Part shown: positions 1 to 8,745 of the stretch, piece by piece | Layout of the letters: each line of letters begins with the position of its first letter | Position numbering within the stretch: position 1 is the stretch's first letter | Assembly (NCBI RefSeq): GCF_002795865.1 | Contig: NZ_CP024920.1 | Location: 558,001-622,000 of the forward strand | Reading direction: 5' to 3' | From: Qipengyuania seohaensis | GTDB taxonomy: Bacteria; Pseudomonadota; Alphaproteobacteria; Sphingomonadales; Sphingomonadaceae | Length of the DNA stretch: 64,000 bases | Translations under genes and position numbers: made by a program | The notes under the pieces: model-generated | Told to the model about the DNA's origin: nothing | Seen by the model: the letters and a program-made list of their open reading frames with translations, nothing else | The model's database searches: none

Positions 1-2
1 GC

Positions 3-1049
3 CTGCCACCCTTGGCGCTTGGACGATATCGCGAGGCGAAGGAAGCCGCCGTCGATGGGGTGGAAAACGGTGTTGCCGTCCATCGACCGACATTTCGCCT
101 GCTTCCCAAGGTCGGCGGACGTCTCAATCCCCGCCTGATCGCCAAGGCCGTAATGCCTCTCGCGAAGAAACTGCACGAAGAGCAGCCGTTCGACCTGATC
201 GATGCGCAGTTTTTCTATCCGGACGGGCCGGCCGCATCGCGCATCGCAGCAGAGCTCAGCCTTCCCCTCTCGATCAAGGCGCGGGGGGCGGATATCCATT
301 ATTGGGGCGGCCGCAGCTATGGCGCGCACGCTCTTAAAACTGCTGCCCAACAGGCTGCCGGTCTGCTCAGCGTTTCCGAAGCACTGGCGGACGACATGGC
401 TGCGCTGGGCATGGACCGCTCCAAGATCGCGATCCATCGCACGGGCCTCGACCGTGACCGGTTCCGGCCGCTCGGCCATACCCAATTGCGTAATCGCCTC
501 GGCGACGAGCTCGGCATCGAAATCGGCGAAGACGACCAGCTCATCGCCACCGTCGGGGCGCTCATCGAACGCAAGGGGCAGGCGCTGGTCATAAAGGCTC
601 TTACGGACCTGCCTGACGCCCGCCTCCTGCTGGTCGGCAAGGGAGAGGACGAGGCGAGCCTGCGCGCCCTTGCAAGATCGGAGGGCGTGGCCGATCGCGT
701 CCACCTCCTCGGCAGCGTGGATCACGATCTGTTGCCGATCATACTGTCCGCCGCCGACGTGATGGCCCTGCCATCTGCCAGCGAAGGGCTCGCCAATGCG
801 TGGATCGAGGCACTGGCCTGCGGTACGCCCCTCGTCATCACCGACGCAGGCGGTGCGCGCGAAGTGGTGAATACTTCCGCCGCGGGAGTCATCGTCGCTC
901 GGCGTACCGATGCGGTTCGCGAAGGGATCAGGCTGGTCTTGCAAAACAGGCGGCCACCCCTGGAGGTTGCCGCCTGTGTCGATGTTTATAGCTGGGAGGC
1001 GAACGGCGAGGCGCTAGGCGCGCATTACGATCGCCTTGTCGGGGCCTAG
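3..1049 (+). CDS. glycosyltransferase family 4 protein, 5' end outside the window
   Basis: This is the C-terminal part of a GT-B fold glycosyltransferase that probably moves a sugar from a nucleotide-sugar donor to a surface glycan. The frame is open to the left edge, so the N-terminus is missing; the TTG at 12 is probably not the start. The Rossmann-like donor domain is visible: ATVGALIERKG opens the C-terminal half, then LLLVGKGEDE, and the GT4 signature SEGLANAWIEALACGTPLV near codon 258, carrying the E-x7-E pair that contacts the donor. The stop codon overlaps that of convergent secF. The acceptor cannot be read from sequence; other glycan genes nearby (deacetylase at 11.2 kb, a GT4 at 31.7 kb) are not linked in an operon. 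Confidence 0.85.
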   Translation: MPPLALGRYREAKEAAVDGVENGVAVHRPTFRLLPKVGGRLNPRLIAKAVMPLAKKLHEEQPFDLIDAQFFYPDGPAASRIAAELSLPLSIKARGADIHYWGGRSYGAHALKTAAQQAAGLLSVSEALADDMAALGMDRSKIAIHRTGLDRDRFRPLGHTQLRNRLGDELGIEIGEDDQLIATVGALIERKGQALVIKALTDLPDARLLLVGKGEDEASLRALARSEGVADRVHLLGSVDHDLLPIILSAADVMALPSASEGLANAWIEALACGTPLVITDAGGAREVVNTSAAGVIVARRTDAVREGIRLVLQNRRPPLEVAACVDVYSWEANGEALGAHYDRLVGA

Positions 1050-2023
1050 ACCTCGCCCCGAGCGATGCGTTCCTGCTTGTCCGCAATCGTCTCTTCAGGA
1101 ACGAAGCTGTCGGAATTGACGCCCATCCAGATAAGCAGCGGCGAGGCCATGTAGACCGAGCTGTAGGTACCCACGAAAAGACCCAGCGTGATCGCGGCAG
1201 TCAGTCCGAATAGGCTGGCCGGGCCCACCAGCAGCAGCGGCAGCAGCGCCACCAGCAGCGTCAGCGAGGTCATTACGGTACGCGCCAAGGTTTCGTTGAC
1301 CGACAGGTCGAGAAGCTCGGGCACGGGCATCTTGCGATACTTCTTCAGATTCTCGCGGATGCGGTCGTAGACGACGATCGTATCGTTCAGTGAATAGCCG
1401 ATGATGGCGAGAATGGCCGCGATGATCTGCAGACTGAATTCCAGCTGGAACAGCGCAAACATCCCCAGGGTCAGGCTGACGTCGTGGAACAGCGCGAACA
1501 ATGCGCCGACCCCGAATTGCCATTCGAACCGGATCCAGATGTAGAGCGCGACGGCCAGCATCGCGGCCACCAGCGCAAAGACCGCATCCTTGCGGAATTC
1601 GCCCGAGACCTTACCCGAAACGTTGTCGTTCCCGTCGAGGCGGAAGTCCGGGTAATTGCCCTGCAGTTCATCGACCACCGCGTTGGCCGCAGCCTGCGCG
1701 GCGTCCTTGTCGGCAGCGATCTCGTCGGGCAGGCGCACGCGGATCGAGACCTGGTTGTCTTCGCCGAAACGCTGGACGACCGGTGACCCGTAGCCGAGCC
1801 CTTCCACGTCGTCGCGCAGCTGCGCCACCGGGGCTTCGCTCCGTTCGGTGAAGGTCGCCCGCACTTCCAGACCGCCGGCAAAGTCGACGCCGTAGTTGAG
1901 GCCCTTGGTCGCCACGAGCGCCCAGCTCGCCGCGATCAGCAGGATGCTGACGACGAAGAAGGGTATGCGCCACTTGAGGAACTTGATGTTGGTGTCGTCG
2001 GGGACGAGCTTGAGAAGTTTCAT
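1046..2023 (-). CDS. secF: protein translocase subunit SecF
   Basis: SecF partners SecD in the inner-membrane SecDF complex, which uses the proton gradient to pull exported proteins through SecYEG. The 325-residue protein has one membrane segment near the N-terminus, a periplasmic domain, then five membrane segments (RND/SecF fold). It keeps the family motifs VDFAGGLE after TM1 and the GYSLNDTIVVYDRIREN stretch in TM4. I placed the start at 2023 (MKLLKLVP), preceded by a GAGGAA ribosome binding site; the frame runs 21 codons further upstream into secD but lacks support there. It lies 11 nt downstream of secD and is surely co-transcribed with it. Confidence 0.96.
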   Translation of the reverse strand: MKLLKLVPDDTNIKFLKWRIPFFVVSILLIAASWALVATKGLNYGVDFAGGLEVRATFTERSEAPVAQLRDDVEGLGYGSPVVQRFGEDNQVSIRVRLPDEIAADKDAAQAAANAVVDELQGNYPDFRLDGNDNVSGKVSGEFRKDAVFALVAAMLAVALYIWIRFEWQFGVGALFALFHDVSLTLGMFALFQLEFSLQIIAAILAIIGYSLNDTIVVYDRIRENLKKYRKMPVPELLDLSVNETLARTVMTSLTLLVALLPLLLVGPASLFGLTAAITLGLFVGTYSSVYMASPLLIWMGVNSDSFVPEETIADKQERIARGEV

Positions 2024-2034
2024 CGTCCGTTTCC

Positions 2035-3627
2035 TCAAAGATTGATGTCGGATGGGCGCGTCTTGCGCAGCCATCCGGCGACCCACATGCGGGTCAGCGG
2101 CAGGGCGGTAAAGACGCTGGTGAACAGGCCGACGACGAGGACCACGGCGAAGCCCTTGATCGGTCCGGAGCCGAAGCTGAACAGCAGTACGCCTGCGATG
2201 AAGTTGGTGATGTTCGCGTCATAGATGGCGCGGCTGGCTTCCTTGTAGCCGTTTTCCACCGCGGCGATGACGCGCCTCCCCCGCTTTCGCTCTTCGCGAA
2301 TGCGCTCGTTGATCAGCACGTTGGCGTCGACAGCCGCACCGATGGTCAGGACGAAGCCCGCGATTCCGGGCAAGGTCAGCGTCATGTTGAGCGCTGCCAT
2401 GATGCCCAGCAACATCAACACGTTGATGACCAGCGCCATCGTCGCAAAGATACCGAAACGGCCATAGGTCAAGATCATGAGGCCCATGACCAGTAGCGTG
2501 CCGATCACGATGGCGATCATGCCCGACTTGATCGAATCGGCGCCAAGGTCAGGTCCGACGGTACGTTCTTCGACCACGCTGAGATCAACGGGCAGCGCGC
2601 CGGAGCGCAGCTGGATTGCGAGGTTGTTCGCGCTTTCGACCGTAAAGCCGCCCGAAATCTGTGACTGACCGTTCTGGATCGGATCGCGCATGACGGGAGC
2701 CGAGATCACCTCGTCATCAAGGATGATCGCGAACTGGCGACCCGTGTACTGCGTGGTCATCCGCGCAAAGCGGCGACCGCCGTCGGGATTGAAAGTAATC
2801 GAGACGACCGGTTCGTTCGTCTGCGCATCGAAATTCTGCTGCGCCCCGGTGAGCGTTTCGCCGTCGATCCCGCCGATCCGCTGGACGACCACCCCGTTGG
2901 GGAAGCCCTCGCCTTCGGCATAGGGATAGACTTCGCCGCCTGCGACGAAACCGCGCGCCACTTCTTCGGCGCTAGCCTGGCGTTCGACGAGCTTGAATTC
3001 CAGCTTGGCGGTCTTGCCGAGCAGTTCCTTCAACTGTTCCGGATCCTGCAGGCCGGGCACCTGCACCACAATGCGGGTGTCGCCCTGGCGCAAGATCGTC
3101 GGCTCGCGTGTACCGAGACCGTCGATACGAATACCCACGGTGCGCAGCGCGCCTTCCATCGCGGCATCGACCGCGTTGTCGAGACCAGCCGCGGTCTGGG
3201 TCAGGACGAAACGTTGCCCGTCGACGACCTGCAAGTCCCATTCGCGGACCGGACCGGTGCCGTTCATGATGTCTTCGATCTCGGCGCGCGCGCGGTCCAC
3301 GTCGGCGACATCGTCGAGCAGGAAGCTGAGCTGGCCGTCGGCAGTCGAAACGTCGCCGATGCGGATGCGCGGCTCTGCGCGGCGCATGGCGTTGCGCACG
3401 CTTTCTTCCAGGTCCTCCAGCCTCATGGCGGCCACCTCGTCCCGCTCTGCCTCGAGCAGGATGTGGCTACCGCCGGCAAGGTCGAGACCCAGGTTTACGA
3501 CCGGGTCGGGAAGCTGATCGGGCCAATCGAGATTGGCGAGCGAGAACAGGGAAGGCAGCGACAGGAGCATGCCGAATACGGCGATGCCCCACAGGAACGC
3601 TTTCCTCCAGGTTGGAAAATCGAGCAT
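2035..3627 (-). CDS. secD: protein translocase subunit SecD
   Basis: SecD is the larger subunit of the SecDF export motor. The 530-residue product has an N-terminal membrane anchor (residues about 9-27), the typical LGLDLAGGSHILLE motif just after it, a large periplasmic P1 region, and a C-terminal five-helix RND domain with GAAVDANVLINERIREE, which carries the proton-relay Asp. Length is normal for alphaproteobacteria (about 530, shorter than the E. coli protein). Gene order yajC-secD-secF on the minus strand is the canonical arrangement. Confidence 0.97.
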   Translation of the reverse strand: MLDFPTWRKAFLWGIAVFGMLLSLPSLFSLANLDWPDQLPDPVVNLGLDLAGGSHILLEAERDEVAAMRLEDLEESVRNAMRRAEPRIRIGDVSTADGQLSFLLDDVADVDRARAEIEDIMNGTGPVREWDLQVVDGQRFVLTQTAAGLDNAVDAAMEGALRTVGIRIDGLGTREPTILRQGDTRIVVQVPGLQDPEQLKELLGKTAKLEFKLVERQASAEEVARGFVAGGEVYPYAEGEGFPNGVVVQRIGGIDGETLTGAQQNFDAQTNEPVVSITFNPDGGRRFARMTTQYTGRQFAIILDDEVISAPVMRDPIQNGQSQISGGFTVESANNLAIQLRSGALPVDLSVVEERTVGPDLGADSIKSGMIAIVIGTLLVMGLMILTYGRFGIFATMALVINVLMLLGIMAALNMTLTLPGIAGFVLTIGAAVDANVLINERIREERKRGRRVIAAVENGYKEASRAIYDANITNFIAGVLLFSFGSGPIKGFAVVLVVGLFTSVFTALPLTRMWVAGWLRKTRPSDINL

Positions 3628-3651
3628 GTCTGCTGTGTGCCTCTTGCCGGA

Positions 3652-3978
3652 TCAGTCGTTGGCGGGCTTGGCGGTGGTGCCGGAGAGCACTTCGCCAATG
3701 GTGTTACGCACGGCGCGGACCTTCATGCCTTTCGACAGTTCGACTTCGACGAACTGGTCGTCGACCTTGGTGATCTTGCCGACGAGGCCGCCCGCCGTCA
3801 CCACTTCGTCACCCCGCTTCAGGCCGGCAATCTTTTCCTGGTGCGCCTTCTGCTGGCGCATCTGCGGGCGGATCATCAGGAACCAGAAGATGGCGAAAAT
3901 CGCGACCCACGGAAGAATCTGCAGCCAGATAGGCGGCTGGGCTGCGGAGGAGCCGGCGGCGGCGAGAAGGTCGATCAT
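3652..3978 (-). CDS. yajC: preprotein translocase subunit YajC
   Basis: YajC is a small single-span membrane protein that associates with SecDF. The 108-residue product has one membrane helix (LPWVAIFAIFWFLMIRP, residues about 22-38), then a cytoplasmic YajC domain with the family signature RPQMRQQKAHQ and GDEVVTAGGLVGKITKV. I chose ATG 3978 (MIDLLAAAG) because the 21 extra upstream codons (start 4041) have no family character. It is the first gene of the yajC-secD-secF operon, 24 nt before secD. Confidence 0.95.
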   Translation of the reverse strand: MIDLLAAAGSSAAQPPIWLQILPWVAIFAIFWFLMIRPQMRQQKAHQEKIAGLKRGDEVVTAGGLVGKITKVDDQFVEVELSKGMKVRAVRNTIGEVLSGTTAKPAND

Positions 3979-4177
3979 GAAGGAAAAGCCTGTATCCGTT
4001 GATGCTAATGTCCACGCGAGATGGGACCGGTTGCGGTGCAATCAAGCTTCCGGCCGAAAGCCCCCTCGTCAATAGCGCGCGCAGCTAGCAGGAACGCGAT
4101 TGCAGGGCAATGAATTGCCGCAGCTTGACGCTTGCCATGCACAGAACTGCACCCTATAGGGCCGCCTCCACTGGTAT

Positions 4178-4254
4178 CGGGACGTGGCGCAGTCTGGTAG
4201 CGCACTATACTGGGGGTGTAGGGGTCGCTGGTTCGAATCCAGTCGTCCCGACCA
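4178..4254 (+). tRNA. tRNA-Pro (anticodon GGG)
   Basis: A full cloverleaf folds: 7-bp acceptor CGGGACG/CGTCCCG, D arm GCGC/GCGC, anticodon stem CTATA/TGTAG with loop anticodon GGG, T arm with GTTCGAATC, discriminator A and an encoded CCA at 4252-4254. The C1-G72 pair is typical of proline tRNAs. It reads CCC codons. Confidence 0.95.
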
Positions 4255-4297
4255 GTGGACCACACCGGAAAATCGATTTCTCTGAACGCGGCTGGGC

Positions 4298-4705
4298 TCA
4301 GCCCGGGCTGATCGCGCGATCCCCGCTGAGTGCTGCGATCAGGCCGGTCGCATAGAAAGCGACCAGCACGCCGACGATCGCGGTGGGCGACTTGCCGGCC
4401 TCGGCGATCCCCGCACCGCAGCCTGCATCGTCGGCCCAGTCGAGCCAGTCCTGCCAGGAATAGAGCTCGTTATCTTCGACGTCGCGGTAGGTTTTGCCAA
4501 CATAGCGCCAGTCTTCCGGCGCATTGCCGTCTTCCAGCCATCGGGCATATTCCGGCTCGATCCGGTCGCAATCCCACAGTTCGGGAATGTCGAGCGCACC
4601 TTCGGCCGACGATGGAATCGGGTCTGCCGGTTGCGCCAGGGCGCCGCCTGCGACCAGCGCCAGGACTGCTGCTCCGGCTGCGATATGTGAGAAGACCCGC
4701 TTCAT
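4298..4705 (-). CDS. small exported or membrane protein of unknown function
   Basis: I do not recognise this 135-residue protein. It begins with a clear signal peptide ([21 protein letters not shown], cleavage probably after ALA). An acidic, Trp-rich middle follows ([23 protein letters not shown] and YSWQDWLDW, residues about 43-89) with two further Cys. It ends with a hydrophobic stretch ([20 protein letters not shown], about 110-129) that could be a C-terminal membrane anchor. The codon pattern matches neighbouring core genes. It is monocistronic, facing the tRNA-Pro gene. Likely a periplasmic or inner-membrane-anchored protein. Confidence 0.7.
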   Translation of the reverse strand: MKRVFSHIAAGAAVLALVAGGALAQPADPIPSSAEGALDIPELWDCDRIEPEYARWLEDGNAPEDWRYVGKTYRDVEDNELYSWQDWLDWADDAGCGAGIAEAGKSPTAIVGVLVAFYATGLIAALSGDRAISPG

Positions 4706-4843
4706 CCGATGCTCCGCATCTTGTTCGAGAGCCAGACATTAGCGCACTTGCCGTTACGATACAATGAAGCGCAGCCCGATTGGGCCGGTCCGTTTCCTAC
4801 ACGATCCTATTTGGTTATTTGAGGTATTTTGGAGGAACCAATT

Positions 4844-5257
4844 ATGGCAGTCATCGAATCGCTTATCGGCCCTATCGCCTCGATCATCGACAAGATCATC
4901 CCGGACAAGGAAGCGCGCGCCAAGGCCAAGCTCGAACTGCTCGCGCTCGAAGGCACCCACGAACTCAAGTCCATCGAAGCCCGCCTCGCCGCCATCGTAG
5001 CCGAAGCCAATTCCAAAGACCCGTGGACCAGCCGGGCGCGACCCAGCTTCCTCTATGTAATGTACACGATGATCCTGTTCGCATTGCCGATGGGCATCCT
5101 GGCGGCCTTCCTGCCGGAGGCGGCCGGAGATATCGGCGACGGCATCACGCGCTACCTTCGCGGACTGCCGGACGAGCTCTACGCCCTCTTCGGTACCGGC
5201 TACCTCGGCTACACCGCAGCCCGCCAATGGGGGAAGGCAAAGGGTATCGAGGGATAA
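4844..5257 (+). CDS. 3TM holin family protein (gene-transfer-agent type)
   Basis: The 137-residue protein matches the family of three-TM holins tied to gene-transfer-agent release: an amphipathic N-terminus (IASIIDKIIPDKEARAKAK), a helical charged stretch to about residue 60, a KDPWTSRARPSFLYVMY motif leading into the main membrane helix, and a C-terminal GYLGYTAARQWGKAKG tail. Holins make membrane lesions through which murein hydrolases or particles escape. ATG 4844 follows GGAGGA at 4831; the frame opens at 4829 but that start has no ribosome site. No capsid, portal or endolysin genes are nearby, so it stands alone here. Confidence 0.8.
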   Translation: MAVIESLIGPIASIIDKIIPDKEARAKAKLELLALEGTHELKSIEARLAAIVAEANSKDPWTSRARPSFLYVMYTMILFALPMGILAAFLPEAAGDIGDGITRYLRGLPDELYALFGTGYLGYTAARQWGKAKGIEG

Positions 5258-5260
5258 TTC

Positions 5261-5297
5261 TCCCAGGACCGTGTTCCACATGTTCCACTCTGTCGGA
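5261..5297 (+). repeat. 37-bp leader repeat, copy 1 (upstream of aroQ)
   Basis: This 37-bp block reappears as an inverted copy at 42176-42212, matching at 35 of 37 positions. It contains two tandem GTTCCAC heptamers followed by TCTGTCGGA. Both copies lie in the same orientation relative to a downstream gene: 60 nt before aroQ here and 67 nt before lysS in the other copy. Nothing else in the flanking leaders is shared. It could be a promoter or RNA element, or a dispersed intergenic repeat. Confidence 0.8.
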
Positions 5298-5356
5298 GGC
5301 GCGTGGGGGCAATCCAACTATGTCCCTGCGCGCCAGGCTGGGCTAGGAGGCGCTTC

Positions 5357-5791
5357 ATGAGCACACTCGTCTACGTCCTCAACGGCCCCAACCTGAACCT
5401 TCTCGGCACGCGCGAACCGGACATTTACGGCTCCGACACGCTGGCCGATATCGAGACCGCGCTGCACGGCCAGGCCAAGACCCTCGGACTGACTATCGAC
5501 TTTCGCCAGACCAATCACGAAGGGCAGCTGGTCGACTGGCTCCACGAGGCTAACAGTGAAGGCGCTAAGGCGGTTTTGCTCAACGCAGCGGCCTATACCC
5601 ACACTTCTATTGCCCTGCTCGATGCGTGCCGCGCGATCACGGTTCCGGTCATCGAAGTGCACCTGTCGGATCCCTCGAAACGCGAGGAATTCCGCCATGT
5701 TTCCTATGTGGGCATGGCCGCTGCCGACTGCGTCCAGGGCCTGGGCGCACGCAGCTATTCCGTAGCGTTGGACAAGGCTGCCTCGCTGTAA
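5357..5791 (+). CDS. aroQ: type II 3-dehydroquinate dehydratase
   Basis: AroQ catalyses the third step of the shikimate pathway, 3-dehydroquinate to 3-dehydroshikimate, as a cytosolic dodecamer. The 144-residue protein is full length. It shows the family signature YVLNGPNLNLLGTREPDIYG (catalytic lid with Arg and Tyr), QTNHEGQLVDWLHEA, LNAAAYTHTS and EVHLSDP with the substrate-binding His. The start at 5357 (MSTLVYVLNG) follows AGGAGGCG; an in-frame GTG/ATG upstream at 5303 lies next to the 37-bp repeat and is not needed. Confidence 0.97.
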   Translation: MSTLVYVLNGPNLNLLGTREPDIYGSDTLADIETALHGQAKTLGLTIDFRQTNHEGQLVDWLHEANSEGAKAVLLNAAAYTHTSIALLDACRAITVPVIEVHLSDPSKREEFRHVSYVGMAAADCVQGLGARSYSVALDKAASL

Positions 5792-5806
5792 CGCAATCGT
5801 CACAGC

Positions 5807-5860
5807 CCCTTGTCTTGCACGCCGAGCCAGAGCATAGGCGCGTGCAACAGTTAACAAGGG
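5807..5860 (+). promoter_or_regulatory. stem-loop in the accB leader covering the ribosome binding site
   Basis: Two stacked helices can form: CCCTTGT (5807-5813) with ACAAGGG (5854-5860), and TTGCACGC (5815-5822) with GCGTGCAA (5840-5847), leaving a 17-nt loop and a 1/6 internal bulge. The Shine-Dalgarno AAGGG of accB is the last part of the 3' arm, 7 nt before ATG 5868. Folding would hide it. This structure is read directly from the sequence; a regulatory role is inference. Confidence 0.6.
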
Positions 5861-5867
5861 ACCATTC

Positions 5868-6365
5868 ATGGCCGAACGCAAAGGTAGCGCCGGGAAATCC
5901 GGTATGAACGTCGACACTTCGCTGGTTCGCGAGCTGGCTGAAATGCTGGGCGAGACGGGCCTCACCGAAATCGAGGTCGAGGATGGCGATCGCAAGATCC
6001 GCGTATCGCGCGGCGGCGGTGTGGCAATGGCCGCCCCCGCCCCGATGGCAGCAGCATCTGCACCGGCAGCTGCTGCTCCTGTACCGGCTCCCGCCCCAGG
6101 TAATGATCCTGCGCCCGCAGAAGCCGATACCGCCGGAGCGCTCAAGTCACCGATGGTCGGGACCGTCTACCTCGCTCCCGAACCGGGCGCCGCCGACTTT
6201 GTGAAGGTCGGGGACACCGTGAAGGAAGGCCAGACACTGGTGATCGTCGAAGCGATGAAGGTCATGAACCCGATCGCCGCCGACAAGTCGGGCACGGTCA
6301 AGGCGATCCTCGTCGAAAACGCCCAGCCCGTCGAATTCGACCAGCCGCTCGTCGTCGTCGGCTGA
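5868..6365 (+). CDS. accB: acetyl-CoA carboxylase biotin carboxyl carrier protein
   Basis: AccB carries biotin between the biotin carboxylase and carboxyltransferase halves of acetyl-CoA carboxylase, the first step of fatty acid synthesis. The 165-residue product has an N-terminal domain (to about 50), a flexible Ala/Pro linker (about 50-85), and the biotinyl domain with the EAMKVMN motif; K131 is the biotinylated lysine. accC follows after 8 nt, so the two form an accBC operon. Its ribosome site sits in the stem-loop noted at 5807-5860. Confidence 0.97.
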   Translation: MAERKGSAGKSGMNVDTSLVRELAEMLGETGLTEIEVEDGDRKIRVSRGGGVAMAAPAPMAAASAPAAAAPVPAPAPGNDPAPAEADTAGALKSPMVGTVYLAPEPGAADFVKVGDTVKEGQTLVIVEAMKVMNPIAADKSGTVKAILVENAQPVEFDQPLVVVG

Positions 6366-6373
6366 GGCAGGTC

Positions 6374-7723
6374 ATGACGATTTCGCGTATCCTTATCGCC
6401 AATCGCGGCGAAATCGCGCTCCGCATTCATCGCGCCGCGCACGAGATGGGCATCGAGACGGTCGCGGTGCACTCCACCGCCGACGCGGATGCGATGCACG
6501 TTCGCCTGGCCGATCACGCCGTTTGCATCGGCCCGCCGAGCGCGACCGACAGCTATCTCAACATCGCCAACATCATCTCGGCCGCCGAAATCGCGCAGGC
6601 CGATGCGATCCACCCCGGATACGGCTTCCTGTCGGAAAACGCCAAGTTCGCCGAGATCGTGGAAGCGCACGACATCAAGTGGATCGGCCCCAAGCCCGAA
6701 CATATCCGCACGATGGGCGACAAGGTCGAAGCCAAGCGCACCGCAGGCAAGCTCGGCCTCCCGCTGGTGCCCGGCAGCGACGGCGCTGTTTCCGAGATCG
6801 AGGAAGCGCGCAAGATCGCCGACGAGATCGGCTATCCCGTCATCATCAAGGCCGCCAGCGGTGGCGGCGGACGCGGAATGAAGGTCTGCGAAAGCGAAGA
6901 CCAGCTCGAAACCCTGATGCAGCAGGCCGGTAGCGAAGCGAAGGCCGCGTTCGGCGACGCCACCGTCTACATCGAGAAATATCTCGGCAACCCGCGCCAC
7001 ATCGAATTCCAGGTCTTCGGCGACGGTGAAGGCAATGCCATTCACCTCGGCGAACGCGACTGTTCGCTCCAACGCCGCCACCAGAAGGTCCTCGAAGAAG
7101 CGCCCTCCCCTGTCATCTCGGAAGAAGACCGCATGCGCATGGGCGAGGTCTGCTCCAAGGCGATGCGCGACATGGGCTATCGCGGCGCGGGCACCATCGA
7201 ATTCCTGTGGGAAAACGGCGAGTTCTATTTCATCGAGATGAACACCCGCCTTCAGGTCGAACATCCGGTGACCGAGGCCATCACCGGCGTCGATCTGGTG
7301 CGCGAACAGATCCGCATTGCCGACGGCAAGCCTCTTTCGGTCGCGCAGGAAGACATCGAGTTCAAGGGCCATGCGATCGAGTGTCGCATCAACGCCGAAG
7401 ACCCGTTCACCTTCGCTCCATCGCCCGGCAAGATCACCCATTACCACCCGGCGGGCGGCATGCACGTACGTGTCGATAGCGGCCTCTACGCTGGCTATTC
7501 GGTTCCGCCTTATTACGACAGCATGATTGCCAAGCTGATCGTCTACGGGCGCAACCGCGAAGGGTGCATGATGCGCCTGAAACGTGCGCTGGAGGAAATG
7601 GTGGTCGAGGGCGTAAAGACCTCCATCCCGCTCCACCAGGCCCTGCTGGAACAAGACGACGTGAAGAGCGGCGACTACTCGATCAAATGGCTCGAGGACT
7701 GGCTCAAGGAGCGTGAGGCCTGA
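6374..7723 (+). CDS. accC: acetyl-CoA carboxylase biotin carboxylase subunit
   Basis: AccC uses ATP and bicarbonate to carboxylate the biotin on AccB. The 449-residue protein has the usual order: N-terminal domain starting [17 protein letters not shown], the [12 protein letters not shown] block, the ATP-grasp with the Gly-rich loop [35 protein letters not shown], and the catalytic [14 protein letters not shown] loop. Length equals the E. coli enzyme (449). It is co-transcribed with accB. Confidence 0.98.
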   Translation: MTISRILIANRGEIALRIHRAAHEMGIETVAVHSTADADAMHVRLADHAVCIGPPSATDSYLNIANIISAAEIAQADAIHPGYGFLSENAKFAEIVEAHDIKWIGPKPEHIRTMGDKVEAKRTAGKLGLPLVPGSDGAVSEIEEARKIADEIGYPVIIKAASGGGGRGMKVCESEDQLETLMQQAGSEAKAAFGDATVYIEKYLGNPRHIEFQVFGDGEGNAIHLGERDCSLQRRHQKVLEEAPSPVISEEDRMRMGEVCSKAMRDMGYRGAGTIEFLWENGEFYFIEMNTRLQVEHPVTEAITGVDLVREQIRIADGKPLSVAQEDIEFKGHAIECRINAEDPFTFAPSPGKITHYHPAGGMHVRVDSGLYAGYSVPPYYDSMIAKLIVYGRNREGCMMRLKRALEEMVVEGVKTSIPLHQALLEQDDVKSGDYSIKWLEDWLKEREA

Positions 7724-7807
7724 GGTCGACCCATCACCGCAAACGACCAGATCGTAGTTACTCGAGATGACGCAATATTGAACCCAATTCGCTGAAGAGG
7801 GACGCTT

Positions 7808-8287
7808 TTGTCGATAAAGCCTGAAATTGTCGTGGCTGAGGACCGAAGCGCTCTTTTCGAGCTCTTGAATTCCAGCGAACGAGGTGCAATCTCTGTCACC
7901 TCAAGTGATGGAAAGACGATGACTCTTCCAAGCGATTGGATGCCAGTTCGCGAGCCGATTGGAGCCGGGTATCTCGAGATAGTTTCTCAAACAGCGGAGG
8001 AAGCTTGGTCGATTGATACTAGCGAAATCGTCAGGGTGAACTGCTTGGAATCTGGCGAATTACTCTGGGAAACTCGACGGGGTGACCTTATTCGGCCTAG
8101 CACGCCAGCCGTGGAGAGAATGCGGATTATCGCGCTATTCTACCTCCCAATTCTTTGCGTTATCATGTTGAACTACTTCTTGGGTTGGAAGCTTTTTGGT
8201 GAGTGGGACGGAATAGCAACTTTAGCAGGCTTTCTGGGAGCGATGCTTTTGATTTCAGCAATTCCGCGACCGGCAGAAATAATCTAG
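7808..8287 (+). CDS. small membrane protein of unknown function, base composition unlike its neighbours
   Basis: This 159-residue protein is not recognised. It starts at TTG 7808 after GAAGAGGG. The N-terminal 100 residues are soluble (VVAEDRSALFELLNSSERG); then come two hydrophobic segments, IIALFYLPILCVIMLNYFLG (about 106-125) and a second one ending AMLLISAIPRP near the C-terminus. Composition is close to 50% GC, clearly lower than accC or the GFA gene beside it, which suggests it arrived by transfer. It follows accC by 84 nt and is probably a separate unit. Confidence 0.6.
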   Translation: MSIKPEIVVAEDRSALFELLNSSERGAISVTSSDGKTMTLPSDWMPVREPIGAGYLEIVSQTAEEAWSIDTSEIVRVNCLESGELLWETRRGDLIRPSTPAVERMRIIALFYLPILCVIMLNYFLGWKLFGEWDGIATLAGFLGAMLLISAIPRPAEII

Positions 8288-8321
8288 GTTCTGCAGCGAC
8301 CTTCAGGCATTCTGGCCCACG

Positions 8322-8741
8322 CTAGTCGAAATCGAACCCCGCAGCCTTCGCCTCTGCGATGATCTCTTCGCCGGTCATCTTAGGGTGCTCTCCGCCGATG
8401 CAGGTCCAGCTGGCGGCTTCGTCGACGAAGATCTCTTTCTCGACCTTCGCGCCGCTGGCGCTGTCGAACAGGCCGGCCGAAAAGCTGCGGTTGCCGGTGG
8501 GGAGGAATTTGAACCACAGGTTCGACCCGCAGGTCTTGCAGAACGCACGCTCGGCCCACTCGCTCGACCGGTAAACGGCGACGCTATCCTCGCCGTGGAT
8601 GGTGAATTGCTTGCTTTCCAGCGCGCTGTAGAACGCCCCGCCCCAGCGGCGACACATGGTGCACTGGCAAATCTCGATCTCGCCCGAAGCGTCCGCAACT
8701 TCGATGCGGACTGCCTTGCAGAGGCAATGACCCTCCACCAC
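8322..8741 (-). CDS. GFA family (glutathione-dependent formaldehyde-activating-like) zinc protein
   Basis: The 139-residue protein belongs to the GFA/CENP-V-like fold: a small all-beta zinc protein. Zinc ligands are in the expected pattern: HCLCKAVRIE near the N-terminus, CQCTMCRRWGGAFYS in the middle, then CKTCGSNLWFK. Most members have unproven function; the name comes from a glutathione/formaldehyde adduct enzyme. It lies 4 nt after the lrp-type regulator gene on the same strand, so they are likely co-transcribed, but the sequence gives no substrate. Confidence 0.88.
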   Translation of the reverse strand: MVEGHCLCKAVRIEVADASGEIEICQCTMCRRWGGAFYSALESKQFTIHGEDSVAVYRSSEWAERAFCKTCGSNLWFKFLPTGNRSFSAGLFDSASGAKVEKEIFVDEAASWTCIGGEHPKMTGEEIIAEAKAAGFDFD

Positions 8742-8745
8742 CTGA

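Noticed and set aside
5261..5297. LexA-like site in the 37-bp repeat (two GTTC words)
   Set aside because: The GTTC words are spaced by 5, not 7 bases, so they do not match the alphaproteobacterial SOS consensus.
6167..7654. 495-codon minus-strand frame across accC
   Set aside because: Antisense shadow of a GC-rich core gene; accC on the + strand is full length with all motifs.
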